From positions 124,001 through 188,000 of the forward strand of contig JALKFA010000001.1 in NCBI GenBank assembly GCA_024169445.1: a stretch of DNA of 64,000 bases, given 5' to 3'. Each line of letters opens with the position of its first letter. Positions within the stretch are counted from its first letter, which is position 1. Position numbers and translations under genes: made by a program. Below, piece after piece: positions 27,515 through 36,756 of this stretch. Origin of the DNA: Buttiauxella agrestis ATCC 33320. Its GTDB lineage: Bacteria > Pseudomonadota > Gammaproteobacteria > Enterobacterales > Enterobacteriaceae. The notes beneath the pieces are model-generated. The model did no database searches. It had not been told where the DNA came from and worked only from the letters and a program-made list of their open reading frames with translations.

Positions 27515-29770
27515 ATGATGAAACTTTCTACAGCATATAACAGATATAAAGATAAATGGTGGGCGTTGCCCCTGGTGCTACCGTTTATGCTCTACCCCAT
27601 CACCCAGTATTTGAGCACCTATGGCACGGTGGATGGCTTTGAAATCCCGTTCTTTTATCTGAACATGGCTCTCACCACCATCCTGACGGTGATTTATGGT
27701 TTTAAGGCACTGCCCGGGATCATTCTGTGTATCTTTTACCGTGTTTACCCGGACCGTGGTTTAGAACCCGCGTTAATGTCGATACTGCACTATTTTACCT
27801 CAGTAGCGATCTGTTGCGCGGGGTACTATTACTTTACTGGCAAAAGAGGCCGCGCAAGTTTTGGGCGATATAACCTGACGTGGCAACGCATTTTTTGGCT
27901 GGTAGTGGTTAACGCTACGCTATTTCTTAATTATTTTCATGCCGAGCTCTATTTAGGGTTATTCGGGATGAATCCGTCCATGATGTATGTCAGCCCTTTC
28001 ACGACCCGAACATTAATCAACTATCAGGGTATGTTAGTGGGGAATATCATTGGTTTGCCGATGCTATATCTGGTCATTCGGTCGATTAGAACCCCTGCCT
28101 ACACATTGAAATATCTGAAAAAAATTCGTCATCAGGTGGCCAACGATTTGCGGTTGCCGGAACTGACATGCTTAGTCGGTTCATTGGCGGTACTCACGAT
28201 ACTGATGATTGCCCCACTCAGCCATTCATTGCCGCTGATGAATTCTATTTATACGCTGACATTATTACTGCCGCTGATGATATGGGGTACGTTGCGTCTG
28301 GGCCATGCGGCTATCTCGATTGTGTGGTGGGTGCTGCTGATTGTGTTATGCAGCCATATTCAACGATTCATCCCACATGATGCGTACTACACATTACATC
28401 TTGCGGTTGCCACGTCCTGTTTCTCTGCCTTTTCAATAACCATTACCCTGATGGCAATCAATATTTCTCGTCAGCGAGTCTTGAATTTAAAGACTCAGCG
28501 CTTGATGTATATTGACCCAGTGGTGCATTTACCCAATTTGCTGGCACTGGAAGCGGATTTAAAACAAAACACGGTCTCAGTCTTATGCCAATTGTATATG
28601 CCTGACCTTGAGTTGTTAGGGCGAAATTATGGTTTGCTCATGCAGGTGCAATATAAACAACAGTTAGCACGCTACTTAGAACCCGTTCTGGATAAGGATG
28701 AGCTTATTTATATGAGTTCAGGCCATGATTTAGTGATGCGAATTTGCCCTCTACATGCTGAGAAACGCATTGCAGAAATCTATAGCAAAGCCAAAGATTT
28801 TCGTTTTATCCGCGATGGCGTAAAACTGTATCCGCAAATCGGTTGTAGCTACTGCATAATTAATTACCCCGTGGGACACCTGTATTTATTAATCGGTGAA
28901 CTACGAACACTGGCCGAAATTTCACTTACCACTAATCTGCCTGTCGACCTGAGAAAGCAAAGTAGCCGCCAGGTGCAAAACCAGGTGAAAACCAAAGTCG
29001 ACATGATGAACCAGTTGCAGCGGGCGCTGGAGTTGGACCGTTTTGTATTAATGGTGCAACCGATTGAAAGTAAAAAGGGAGATTGCTATCACGAAGTCCT
29101 GTTGAGGATGCGTGGCAATAACGACGAGCTCATTTTCCCCAATACCTTCCTGCCACTGGCGAATGAGTTTGGCATGTCATCGAGTATTGATTTATGGGTT
29201 TTACATAACACCATGAAATTTATGGATGAGACTCGTCACTCACGGCCAAACCATCGCTACGCCATTAACCTGACACCGGCATCAATTTGCCGCACTGATA
29301 TGGCAAACCATATTGAGAGGTTGATGATTAAGCATGGTATTTCACCTGCGCAACTGGTGCTGGAAGTCACCGAGGCCGATGAGTTAACCAATAATTTGCA
29401 GGCAGAGAAAACACTGGATGCTTTACAACGCCTGGGTTGTAAAATTGCGATTGACGATTTCGGAACCGGTTATGCCAGCTACGCTCGGTTAAAAACCATG
29501 CGCGCGGATATTCTCAAAATAGACGGGAGCTTTATCCACAATATTAATTCCAGTGAAATGGACTACAAAATTGTGCAGTCAATTTGCGAGCTAGCCCGCA
29601 TTAAGAACATGACTCTGGTGGCCGAATTTGTTGAAACAGAAGACATTCGCACAACGCTTTATCGCATGGGCATTGATTATGTCCAGGGCTACTTAATTGG
29701 CAAACCTGCGCCAATAGAAAGCTTGCCCGCAACGGCGATACCCGGCTTACCAGATACCGCAGTGGGATAA
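27515..29770 (+). CDS. PdeF/YfgF-like c-di-GMP phosphodiesterase (MASE1-type sensor, degenerate GGDEF, EAL)
   Basis: A 751-residue protein very close in layout to E. coli PdeF: a hydrophobic N-terminal region of about 320 residues starting KWWALPLVLPF, a degenerate cyclase domain (SSGHDLV at the GGDEF position) and a C-terminal EAL domain. The EAL domain reads YHEVLLRM, YAINLTP, LVLEVTEADELTN, IAIDDFGTGYASYARLK, ILKIDGSFI, VAEFVET and VQGYLIGKP, so all catalytic residues appear present and c-di-GMP hydrolysis is expected. PdeF in E. coli acts mainly under anaerobic conditions. Of three possible starts (TTG 27512, ATG 27515, ATG 27518), ATG 27515 is taken. The partial gene at 1-815 is a paralogue. 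Confidence 0.88.
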   Translation: MMKLSTAYNRYKDKWWALPLVLPFMLYPITQYLSTYGTVDGFEIPFFYLNMALTTILTVIYGFKALPGIILCIFYRVYPDRGLEPALMSILHYFTSVAICCAGYYYFTGKRGRASFGRYNLTWQRIFWLVVVNATLFLNYFHAELYLGLFGMNPSMMYVSPFTTRTLINYQGMLVGNIIGLPMLYLVIRSIRTPAYTLKYLKKIRHQVANDLRLPELTCLVGSLAVLTILMIAPLSHSLPLMNSIYTLTLLLPLMIWGTLRLGHAAISIVWWVLLIVLCSHIQRFIPHDAYYTLHLAVATSCFSAFSITITLMAINISRQRVLNLKTQRLMYIDPVVHLPNLLALEADLKQNTVSVLCQLYMPDLELLGRNYGLLMQVQYKQQLARYLEPVLDKDELIYMSSGHDLVMRICPLHAEKRIAEIYSKAKDFRFIRDGVKLYPQIGCSYCIINYPVGHLYLLIGELRTLAEISLTTNLPVDLRKQSSRQVQNQVKTKVDMMNQLQRALELDRFVLMVQPIESKKGDCYHEVLLRMRGNNDELIFPNTFLPLANEFGMSSSIDLWVLHNTMKFMDETRHSRPNHRYAINLTPASICRTDMANHIERLMIKHGISPAQLVLEVTEADELTNNLQAEKTLDALQRLGCKIAIDDFGTGYASYARLKTMRADILKIDGSFIHNINSSEMDYKIVQSICELARIKNMTLVAEFVETEDIRTTLYRMGIDYVQGYLIGKPAPIESLPATAIPGLPDTAVG

Positions 29771-29774
29771 CGAA

Positions 29775-30671
29775 TTATTTTCCCGCGTCGACCCACTCAC
29801 GCAAAAAATCGATAAACACACGCACTTTCTCGGGGACGTGGCGGGTATTGGGGTAAAGGGCATAGATACTCTGGCGCGGAAACTGGTGGTCCGGCAACAA
29901 GGCCATCAGTTCACCGAGCTTAAGAGATGAGCGCACCAACCATTCTGGTAACAGCGCAACTCCCGAGCCTTGCGTGGCGAAGGCAAGCAGCGCGCCTGCG
30001 CTGTCTGCGACAATCGCAGGAGGGTTCTCGACCTTAAATAAAACCGCCTGCTGCTCCGGGGTCACCACCTGCCAACTCAGCGGTGAGCTAAGCCTGCTGT
30101 GGGCAAGCCAGGACGCATGCGCTAACTGTGCCAAATTTGCTATCGGGTGTTCGGCGAGATAAACAGGTGAGGCAACAGGATAAATAGCAAAACTGTCGAT
30201 GGGAGCCGCCCGGAGGCTGGAATCCGCAAGCTGCCCCAGGCGAATGGCGACGTCAAAACGTTCGGCAATTAAATCAGCGTGATAAGAAGAGGATACGTGT
30301 TGAATACGCAACTGTGGATGCAGGCGAGAGAAAGCAGCAAGTGCAGGAACCACTACCTTAGCACCGTATTCCGACGTGCTGGTGATCCGCAGTACACCGC
30401 TTAACCCGCCATGATCCTGCTGGACGTTATCAAGCAGGTTTTCCGCCTCCTCCAACAAACGCTGACAACGCAGGAAAAAGCGCTCTCCGACGTCGGTCAA
30501 TGACAGCCGGCGGGTGCTACGAGCCAGCAAAGACACACCGAGCTCAGCTTCTAACTGTTTGATATTAAAACTCACTGCTGCCTTGGTTTGCCCAAGCGCC
30601 GTGGCTGCAGCAGTAAAACTCCCCGCCTCTACCACCGCCACAAATATCGTTAGCCTTTGCAGATTAAGCAT
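29775..30671 (-). CDS. LysR-family transcriptional regulator
   Basis: A 298-residue regulator. The N-terminal winged helix (MLNLQRLTIFVAVVEAGSFT, then AAVSFNIKQLEAELG) is followed by the LysR effector domain (about 90-295). The start is set at ATG 30671, where MLNLQRL begins; the seven-residue longer form would use a TTG inside the palindrome at 30685-30707. The gene diverges from a DHA2-type MFS exporter gene across about 100 bp holding that palindrome, a standard layout for autoregulation and control of the exporter. The inducer is unknown. Confidence 0.88.
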   Translation of the reverse strand: MLNLQRLTIFVAVVEAGSFTAAATALGQTKAAVSFNIKQLEAELGVSLLARSTRRLSLTDVGERFFLRCQRLLEEAENLLDNVQQDHGGLSGVLRITSTSEYGAKVVVPALAAFSRLHPQLRIQHVSSSYHADLIAERFDVAIRLGQLADSSLRAAPIDSFAIYPVASPVYLAEHPIANLAQLAHASWLAHSRLSSPLSWQVVTPEQQAVLFKVENPPAIVADSAGALLAFATQGSGVALLPEWLVRSSLKLGELMALLPDHQFPRQSIYALYPNTRHVPEKVRVFIDFLREWVDAGK

Positions 30672-30684
30672 CTCGAACTCTGTT

Positions 30685-30707
30685 ACTGTCAAAATAATTT
30701 TGACAGT
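30685..30707. promoter_or_regulatory. Perfect 23-bp palindrome in the LysR/MFS divergent promoter
   Basis: ACTGTCAAAAT and ATTTTGACAGT flank a single central base. It begins 14 bp upstream of the LysR ATG and is the obvious operator candidate. It is longer and more perfect than the usual T-N11-A LysR site. Confidence 0.6.
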
Positions 30708-30777
30708 GTAATCCTCTGGCGGTGATTTATCCTCCCTTTGTGCGTCGCTACACTCCTCCCCTCTAATCGGAGGTGGT

Positions 30778-32154
30778 ATGCCCTATCGCACTAAAGTCGC
30801 CGTTGTCTACCTGCTTGGTTTTTTCGTCGATTTAATCAATATGTTTATCGCAAACGTCGCTTATCCCGCCATCGGCCACGGGTTGGGGGCATCGGTCAGC
30901 GAGCTGACCTGGGTGAGCAACGCCTATATTCTCGGGCTGACGCTGGTGATTCCTCTCAGTGCCTGGCTGGCAGAAAAAGTGGGCGGGCATCGGGTGTTTC
31001 TGCTTTCGCTTGGAATATTTCTGGTTGCGACGCTGGGCGCGGGCGGTGCACAAAGTATAGGGCAGCTAATCGGCTGGCGGCTGTTACAGGGCATGGGTGG
31101 TGGCCTGCTCATCCCCGTTGGGCAGACTCTCGCCTACCAGCTTTACCGCCCCCACGAAAGAGCGGGTCTGTCGGCGGCAATTATGCTCGTTGGCCTGCTT
31201 GCTCCAGCGATTTCTCCCGCACTCGGTGGGCTGATTGTCGATACGCTTTCCTGGCGCTGGGTCTTTTTTGCCAACCTGCCGCTGGCGCTGCTTGCTCTGC
31301 TGCTTGCCGCACTCTGGCTGCGCAGAGAATCCAGCACGAAGACGCGGACGCCGCTTGATGCCATCGGCCTGCTCAGCGGTTGTAGCGCCCTGCTGCTAAT
31401 TCTGCTCGGGTTAACCCGACTTGCCGAGAGCGACGGGCTGGCTTCCGGTTTGGTTATGCTTGCCGGTGGCCTGGTGATGCTGGCAGGTTATGTGCGCCAC
31501 AGCCTGCGGCATTCCCATCCATTGCTTAATCTGCGGCTGGTACTGAACCCGCTTTTGCGCAACGCCATGATGATTTACCAGGCCATTCCTGGCATCTTTA
31601 TTGGCGTAAATCTGGTCGCAATGCTGTATTTGCAGAACCAGCTTGGCATGAATGCCACGCATGTCGGCAGCCTGATGATCCCCTGGTCGCTGGCGTCGTT
31701 TATGGCGATAACGTTTACCGGAAAACAGTTCAACCGCTTTGGCCCGCGCCCTCTGCTGATTACCGGCTGCATTATGCAAGGATTAGGGATTCTGGTGCTG
31801 TCCCAAGTGGGGAGCGCACAACAGTATCCATTGCTGCTGTTGGCGTTTGCGATGATGGGATTTGGTGGGAGCCTATGCAGCAGCACTGCGCAAAGCTGCG
31901 CCTTCCTGCAAGTGAACGATGCGCAGCTTGCCCAGGCCAGCGCCTTGTGGAATATCAATCGCCAGCTCAGCTTCTGCCTGGGTATAGCACTATTAAGCTT
32001 GCTGCTTAATAAGTTGCAGGAAAATATGCCTGCAACGTTAGCCTGGCATTGGTGCTTTTACCTGGCAGCCGCCAGTGCGCTGATCCCTGCGGTGCTCTGT
32101 CTGCGTATCCCCAACCGCGCCATCGTGCGCCAACTTAACGCTCAAAAGGAATAA
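30778..32154 (+). CDS. MFS drug efflux transporter, DHA2 (EmrB/QacA-like) family
   Basis: A 458-residue membrane protein with about 14 hydrophobic segments. ATG has GGAGGTGG just upstream. The second helix-loop region LSAWLAEKVGGHRVFLLSLG and the following GWRLLQGMGGGLLIPVGQTL match the MFS motifs of drug:H+ antiporters, and LAPAISPALGGLIVDTLSWRW is motif C of exporters. It probably expels a toxic or aromatic compound, with LysR control from the divergent gene. The substrate is unknown. No membrane-fusion partner of EmrA type is present. The next gene follows at two bases. Confidence 0.87.
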   Translation: MPYRTKVAVVYLLGFFVDLINMFIANVAYPAIGHGLGASVSELTWVSNAYILGLTLVIPLSAWLAEKVGGHRVFLLSLGIFLVATLGAGGAQSIGQLIGWRLLQGMGGGLLIPVGQTLAYQLYRPHERAGLSAAIMLVGLLAPAISPALGGLIVDTLSWRWVFFANLPLALLALLLAALWLRRESSTKTRTPLDAIGLLSGCSALLLILLGLTRLAESDGLASGLVMLAGGLVMLAGYVRHSLRHSHPLLNLRLVLNPLLRNAMMIYQAIPGIFIGVNLVAMLYLQNQLGMNATHVGSLMIPWSLASFMAITFTGKQFNRFGPRPLLITGCIMQGLGILVLSQVGSAQQYPLLLLAFAMMGFGGSLCSSTAQSCAFLQVNDAQLAQASALWNINRQLSFCLGIALLSLLLNKLQENMPATLAWHWCFYLAAASALIPAVLCLRIPNRAIVRQLNAQKE

Positions 32155-32156
32155 AG

Positions 32157-32522
32157 ATGAACCCGTATATCAGAGAAGTCATTGATGCCCACGTTGCAAT
32201 CGAAAACTGGCTGGGCAAAGGTGAAGGTGACGTGGAAGCGCTGCTGGCACGCTTCGCCCCGTCGTTTTCCATGATCACCACTAGCGGTGTAAAGCTGGAT
32301 TTTGCGATGCTGAGTGCCTTTTTCCGCGGGCAAAGTGCGGCGAAACCGGGGCTAAAAATTGTCGTCGAAGAAATTAAGATCGTTGAAGACTGGCTGACTG
32401 GGGCGCTGGTTAGCTACAGCGAAAGGCAAACCCTGCCAGGGCAAGAGCCCACGCTGCGCTACTCTACCGTCGTCTTTACCGATATGAAGTGGAAATTGTT
32501 GCATGAGACTGCGGTTGTTTAG
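32157..32522 (+). CDS. NTF2-like/DUF4440-type small protein
   Basis: A 121-residue soluble protein with the NTF2-like cone-fold pattern: an N-terminal helix (IREVIDAHVAIENWLGKGEG), FAPSFSMITTSGVKLDFAML, then a run of beta strands (IVEDWLTGALVSYSERQTLP and YSTVVFTDMKWKLLHETAV). Such proteins are ligand-binding or small catalytic domains. AAAGGA precedes the ATG and the gap to the MFS stop is two bases, so it shares that operon; a role with the same substrate is inferred. Confidence 0.75.
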   Translation: MNPYIREVIDAHVAIENWLGKGEGDVEALLARFAPSFSMITTSGVKLDFAMLSAFFRGQSAAKPGLKIVVEEIKIVEDWLTGALVSYSERQTLPGQEPTLRYSTVVFTDMKWKLLHETAVV

Positions 32523-32577
32523 GTAATACATAGTGAAAGAACTGGAGGTTTTCGAACGGTGACGCAAGGGGAGATTC

Positions 32578-32651
32578 TGGAGCGGGTGAAGGGAATCGAA
32601 CCCTCGTATGCAGCTTGGGAAGCTGCCGTTCTACCATTGAACTACACCCGC
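32578..32651 (-). tRNA. glyU: tRNA-Gly (anticodon CCC)
   Basis: The minus strand reads GCGGGTGTAGTTCAATGGTA at the 5' end, has an anticodon arm GCAGC-TTCCCAA-GCTGC with anticodon CCC, the T arm GAGGGTTCGATTCCCTTC, and ends CACCCGCTCCA with CCA encoded. This differs from E. coli glyU at only a few paired positions. It marks the boundary between the accessory left half and the conserved right half, although no integrase gene or attachment repeat is seen. Confidence 0.97.
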
Positions 32652-32817
32652 TTTGAAGTGCGTAGGCATTATAGACGCTCAGCTTGTACTGGCAAGCGCA
32701 TTTTTAGTTTATGTGATGGATTATTAAGCGATTGTTTTTATTTTCGGCACCAGGAACAGCAATGCTCAAGGCTTACCTCCCCTGCTTTTTATTGAATATT
32801 GAATGCCCTCTCCTGCG

Positions 32818-32916
32818 TTATACGGGAATGGCTGAAATTTTTAGCAGCAGAAACGCCATTGCCGTCAGGAAGAACAAACAAGAAACAACACCAAGGATTA
32901 AAGAGTAGTTTTTCAT
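32818..32916 (-). CDS. Possible 32-residue small membrane protein
   Basis: On the minus strand an ATG at 32916, with AGGA nine bases upstream, opens a 32-codon frame giving a lysine near the N-terminus followed by one hydrophobic helix (LILGVVSCLFFLTAMAFLLL) and a short tail KISAIPV. This charge-then-single-helix pattern is typical of enterobacterial small membrane proteins. The rest of 32652-33129 is AT-rich and shows no other gene. It could still be chance. Confidence 0.5.
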   Translation of the reverse strand: MKNYSLILGVVSCLFFLTAMAFLLLKISAIPV

Positions 32917-33129
32917 ATAAATCAGTCCTGTATTGGTGAAAGGGAGCAAAGTCCACCGCTTAATTTTTAATCAGGCTGAATATAATAAATAGCGCTAACT
33001 TGTTTAATTTTGACAAAACCGGAATCGGCTATGAAACCCTCTGAAAAATATTGGATTAATTCCAGCCGAAGAAATTATTGGTGATGACGCATGGTGACAT
33101 TGCGTTGAATAATCAACGCAATGTCACCA

Positions 33130-33894
33130 TTAGCAGGATGGTTTACTGCCTGGCGGCAGCAGATAGCGCTGCGGATCAATTGCGGTCGCGCGATAGCGAA
33201 TCTGGAAGTGTAAATTTACCGAGTCTGAACCACTACTACCCATGGTGGCTATTTTCTGCCCGGCGGTGACTTTTTGGCTAGTGTTGACCAACGTTGTTTC
33301 GTTGTGAGCATAAGCAGTGATGTACTCTTCGTTATGTTTAATCATCACTAAGTTGCCGTAGCCACGAAGTTGGTTGCCCACGTAGACCACCGTTCCGGCG
33401 GCTGATGCGTAAATCGGTTGCCCACGCTTCCCGGCAATATCGATACCTTTATTACCGCCATCGCTATTAGAGAACGGCACCGTCACCTTGCCGCTGGTGG
33501 GCCAGCGCCAGCATTTTGAGCCAACAGGAGGTGGTGCAACTTTCGCAACACTGCTTGTCGAAGTGGAGCTTGGCTTAGAGGTTTTCGCAACGACGGTTTT
33601 TTTCGAGGAAGAAGAACCAGAGCTGCTTTTAATGCGGATTTTTTGCCCAACTTCCAGCGTATAAGGGGCTGAAATACCGTTGAGACGCGCCAGTTCGCCG
33701 ACACTTGAGCCGGTCATGCGCGAGATTCGATAGAGTGTGTCACCGCGTTTGACGGTGTAAACAGGGCCGTTGTAGCTTCCTGCGGATGCTTTAGTGGTGC
33801 CCGCTTTATCTGATGAGCAAGCGACGAGAAACAGGCTGATTAGCAGGACGATGGCATTCGGTGCCCACTTTCTGACTGTGCTTTCCTTGCGCAA
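33130..33894 (-). CDS. actS: Amidase activator ActS (YgeR), LysM-LytM lipoprotein
   Basis: An outer-membrane lipoprotein (254 residues) that in E. coli activates the cell-wall amidases, mainly AmiC. The signal peptide ends in lipobox LVAC. A LysM domain follows (YTVKRGDTLYRISRMTGSSV, then ARLNGIS), then a Ser-rich linker and a LytM domain (about 140-254) with GGNKGIDIAGKRGQPIYASA and VNLHFQIRYRA. The metal-binding residues are partly lost, as in other amidase activators, so no own endopeptidase activity is expected. TTG 33894 is chosen as start because AGAGG lies five bases upstream; ATG 33924, ten codons earlier, has no ribosome site. Confidence 0.9.
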   Translation of the reverse strand: MRKESTVRKWAPNAIVLLISLFLVACSSDKAGTTKASAGSYNGPVYTVKRGDTLYRISRMTGSSVGELARLNGISAPYTLEVGQKIRIKSSSGSSSSKKTVVAKTSKPSSTSTSSVAKVAPPPVGSKCWRWPTSGKVTVPFSNSDGGNKGIDIAGKRGQPIYASAAGTVVYVGNQLRGYGNLVMIKHNEEYITAYAHNETTLVNTSQKVTAGQKIATMGSSGSDSVNLHFQIRYRATAIDPQRYLLPPGSKPSC

Positions 33895-33953
33895 ACTAAT
33901 CCTCTTAAAATCATAGCAAAACAAAAAAGTGCCTGAGAGTGGCGTATTTTTAT

Positions 33954-33992
33954 CCCCTCACCCCGGCCCTCTCCCCCAAGGGGCGAGGGAGA
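33954..33992. repeat. REP-like palindrome (GAGAGGG type) between lysS and actS
   Basis: CCCCTCACCCCGGCCCTCTC followed by CCCCAAGGGGCGAGGGAG. It lies downstream of lysS and upstream of actS, both on the minus strand, and may help end the prfB-lysS transcript. Confidence 0.7.
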
Positions 33993-34024
33993 CGACCATA
34001 GTCTGGTCATCTCCCTTGAACGAC

Positions 34025-35539
34025 TTACTTAACCGGACGCAGAGCCGGGAACAGGATAACGTCGCGGATGGTGTGGCTGTTGGTGAACAGCATAACCATA
34101 CGGTCGATACCAATGCCCAGACCTGCTGTTGGTGGCAAGCCGTGCTCCAGAGCCGTCACGTAGTCTTCGTCGAAGAACATCGCTTCGTCGTCGCCTGCGT
34201 CTTTTGCAGAAACCTGGTCTGCAAAGCGCTGAGCCTGGTCTTCTGCATCATTGAGCTCAGAGAAGCCATTACCGATTTCACGGCCGCCGATGAAGAACTC
34301 GAAGCGGTCGGTGATTTCTGGGTTCTCGTCGTTACGACGCGCCAGCGGAGAAACTTCTGCCGGGTATTCAGTGATAAAGGTCGGCTGAATCAGATGGCTT
34401 TCTGCCACTTCTTCAAAGATCTCAGTCACTACGCGGCCCAGACCCCAGCTCTTCTCGACTTTAATGCCAATGGAAGCGGCGATTTCCAGTGCTTTAGCCA
34501 TATCGTCCAGATCCGCAATATCGGTTTCCGGACGGTATTTTTTGATAGCTTCGCGCATAGTCAGTTTTGCGAACGGCTGGTCGAAGTCAAACAGCTCTTC
34601 GCCATACTTCACCTGTGCAGTACCCAGCACTTCATGCGCCAGTGTACGGAACAGAGATTCAGTCAGTTCGATCAAATCTTTGTAATCCGCGTACGCCATA
34701 TAGAGTTCCATCATGGTGAACTCTGGGTTATGACGCGGAGAAATACCTTCGTTACGGAAGTTACGGTTGATTTCGAATACGCGCTCGAAGCCACCGACAA
34801 CCAGACGTTTCAGGTACAGCTCCGGTGCAATACGCAGGTACATGTCGATGTCCAGCGCATTGTGATGAGTGATGAACGGACGCGCAGAAGCCCCGCCTGG
34901 GATAACCTGCATCATTGGCGTTTCAACTTCCATAAAGCCACGGTTAACCATGAAGTTACGGACGCCAGCCATGATCTGAGAACGAATTTTAAAGGTCTTG
35001 CGGGATTCATCGTTGGAGATCAAATCCAAATAACGCTGACGATAACGCGCTTCTTGATCCTGCAAACCGTGGAACTTATCTGGCAGCGGACGCAATGCTT
35101 TGGTCAGCAAACGCAGCTCAGTACAGTGAATTGAGAGCTCACCGGTTTTGGTTTTGAACAGTTTGCCACGAGCGCCGAGGATATCACCGAGGTCCCATTT
35201 TTTGAACTGCTCGTTGTAAACGCCTTCTGGCAGATCGTCACGCGCAACGTAAAGCTGGATGCGGCCACCGACGTCCTGCAAAGTGACGAAGGAAGCTTTA
35301 CCCATGATACGGCGAGTCATCATACGGCCAGCAACGGACACTTCGATGCCCAGGTCTTCCAGCTCTTCGTTTTCTTTAGCGCCGAATTCTGCGTGCAATT
35401 GGTCTGAGGTATGATTGCGACGGAAGTCATTTGGGAAAGCAATGCCCTGCTCACGCAGGCCAGCCAGCTTCTCGCGACGGGCTTTCAGTTCATTATTTAA
35501 ATCGACCGCTTCGGTACCCTGTACTTGTTGTTCAGACAT
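34025..35539 (-). CDS. lysS: Lysyl-tRNA synthetase
   Basis: Class II lysyl-tRNA synthetase, 504 residues as in E. coli. An N-terminal OB-fold anticodon-binding domain (about 65-150, [20 protein letters not shown]) precedes the catalytic domain with motif 1 ([17 protein letters not shown]), motif 2 ([19 protein letters not shown]) and motif 3 ([17 protein letters not shown]). It charges tRNA-Lys with lysine in the cytoplasm. It starts 9 bp after the prfB stop, the conserved prfB-lysS operon. Confidence 0.98.
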   Translation of the reverse strand: MSEQQVQGTEAVDLNNELKARREKLAGLREQGIAFPNDFRRNHTSDQLHAEFGAKENEELEDLGIEVSVAGRMMTRRIMGKASFVTLQDVGGRIQLYVARDDLPEGVYNEQFKKWDLGDILGARGKLFKTKTGELSIHCTELRLLTKALRPLPDKFHGLQDQEARYRQRYLDLISNDESRKTFKIRSQIMAGVRNFMVNRGFMEVETPMMQVIPGGASARPFITHHNALDIDMYLRIAPELYLKRLVVGGFERVFEINRNFRNEGISPRHNPEFTMMELYMAYADYKDLIELTESLFRTLAHEVLGTAQVKYGEELFDFDQPFAKLTMREAIKKYRPETDIADLDDMAKALEIAASIGIKVEKSWGLGRVVTEIFEEVAESHLIQPTFITEYPAEVSPLARRNDENPEITDRFEFFIGGREIGNGFSELNDAEDQAQRFADQVSAKDAGDDEAMFFDEDYVTALEHGLPPTAGLGIGIDRMVMLFTNSHTIRDVILFPALRPVK

Positions 35540-35548
35540 GTTGGTTCC

Positions 35549-36647
35549 TCATAACCCTGCTTTCAAACTTGCTTCGATAAATTTGTCCAGATCGCCATCC
35601 AGTACCGCCTGCGTGTTACGGGTTTCTACACCGGTACGCAAGTCTTTGATACGGGAGTCGTCCAGTACGTAAGAACGAATCTGGCTGCCCCAGCCGATAT
35701 CCGATTTGTTATCTTCCAGCGACTGCTTCTCAGCATTCTTTTTCTGCATTTCCAGCTCGTATAACTTCGCCTTCATCTGCTTCATTGCCTGATCTTTGTT
35801 CTTATGCTGCGAACGGTCGTTCTGGCACTGGGTTACGGTGTTGGTCGGAAGGTGGGTAATACGCACCGCAGATTCTGTACGGTTAACGTGCTGACCACCG
35901 GCTCCCGATGCACGGTAAACGTCGATACGCAGATCCGCTGGATTGATTTCGATATCAATATCGTCATCCACTTCTGGATACACGAAAGCGGAACTAAAGG
36001 AGGTATGGCGACGGCCACCGGAATCGAACGGGCTTTTACGCACCAGGCGATGCACGCCAGTTTCGGTACGCAACCAGCCAAAGGCATATTCACCCTGAAT
36101 GCGAATGGTCACCGATTTAATCCCAGCAACTTCACCTTCGGATTCTTCAATGATTTCAGTTTTGAAGCCACGCGCTTCTGCCCAACGCAGATACATTCGC
36201 ATCAACATGCTGGCCCAGTCTTGCGCTTCGGTGCCACCAGAACCTGCCTGAATGTCGATATAGCAATCAGCACTGTCGTACTCGCCGGAGAACATACGAC
36301 GGAATTCTAGCTGTGCCAGTTTGGCTTCGAGCTGGTCTATTTCAACAATGGTTTCATTGAAGGTATCTTCGTCGTCGGCTTCGATAGCCAATTCCAGCAG
36401 GCCGTTAACATCTTCCAGACCCTGAGTCATTTGATCTAAGGTATCGACAATGGCTTCCAGCGCAGAACGCTCTTTACCTAACGCTTGTGCACGTTCAGGT
36501 TCGTTCCACACATCAGGCTGTTCCAGCTCTGCGTTTACTTCTTCCAGGCGCTCTTTCTTGGCATCGTAGTCAAAGATACCCCCTAAGAACGTCGCTGCGC
36601 TCTGTGAGGTCCTGGATGCGGTTTTTTACCGGGTTAATTTCAAACAT
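35549..36647 (-). CDS. prfB: Peptide chain release factor 2, with programmed +1 frameshift
   Basis: RF2 (365 residues after frameshifting) recognises UGA and UAA. The first 25 codons start at ATG 36647 and run to an in-frame TGA at 36570-36572. The rest continues in the +1 frame from GAC, giving [11 protein letters not shown]. The body contains the peptide-anticodon SPF ([20 protein letters not shown]) and the catalytic GGQ ([17 protein letters not shown]). The TGA makes the protein control its own synthesis: low RF2 favours the shift. It shares an operon with lysS; recJ lies 109 bp upstream on the same strand. Confidence 0.97.
36570..36584 (-). promoter_or_regulatory. prfB recoding site: Shine-Dalgarno-like AGGGGG, CTT slip codon and TGA stop
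   Basis: The minus strand reads AGGGGGTATCTTTGAC. The internal Shine-Dalgarno-like run, the CTT slippery codon at 36573-36575 and the TGA followed by C are exactly the elements of the E. coli RF2 frameshift. Confidence 0.97.
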
Positions 36648-36756
36648 GGTCTGTATTATCTTATGTTGATGACAGAAGACGAAAATGCGGTCGTAGACCG
36701 GAAAGTTTACCGGATTTACGGTGCTTTTTATAGTCGCTTATAGCCAGGTCAGCAGG

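Noticed and set aside
33929-35134. A 401-codon plus-strand frame antisense to lysS
   Set aside because: Shadow of a clear lysS gene; starts in the REP-like element and has no recognisable domain.
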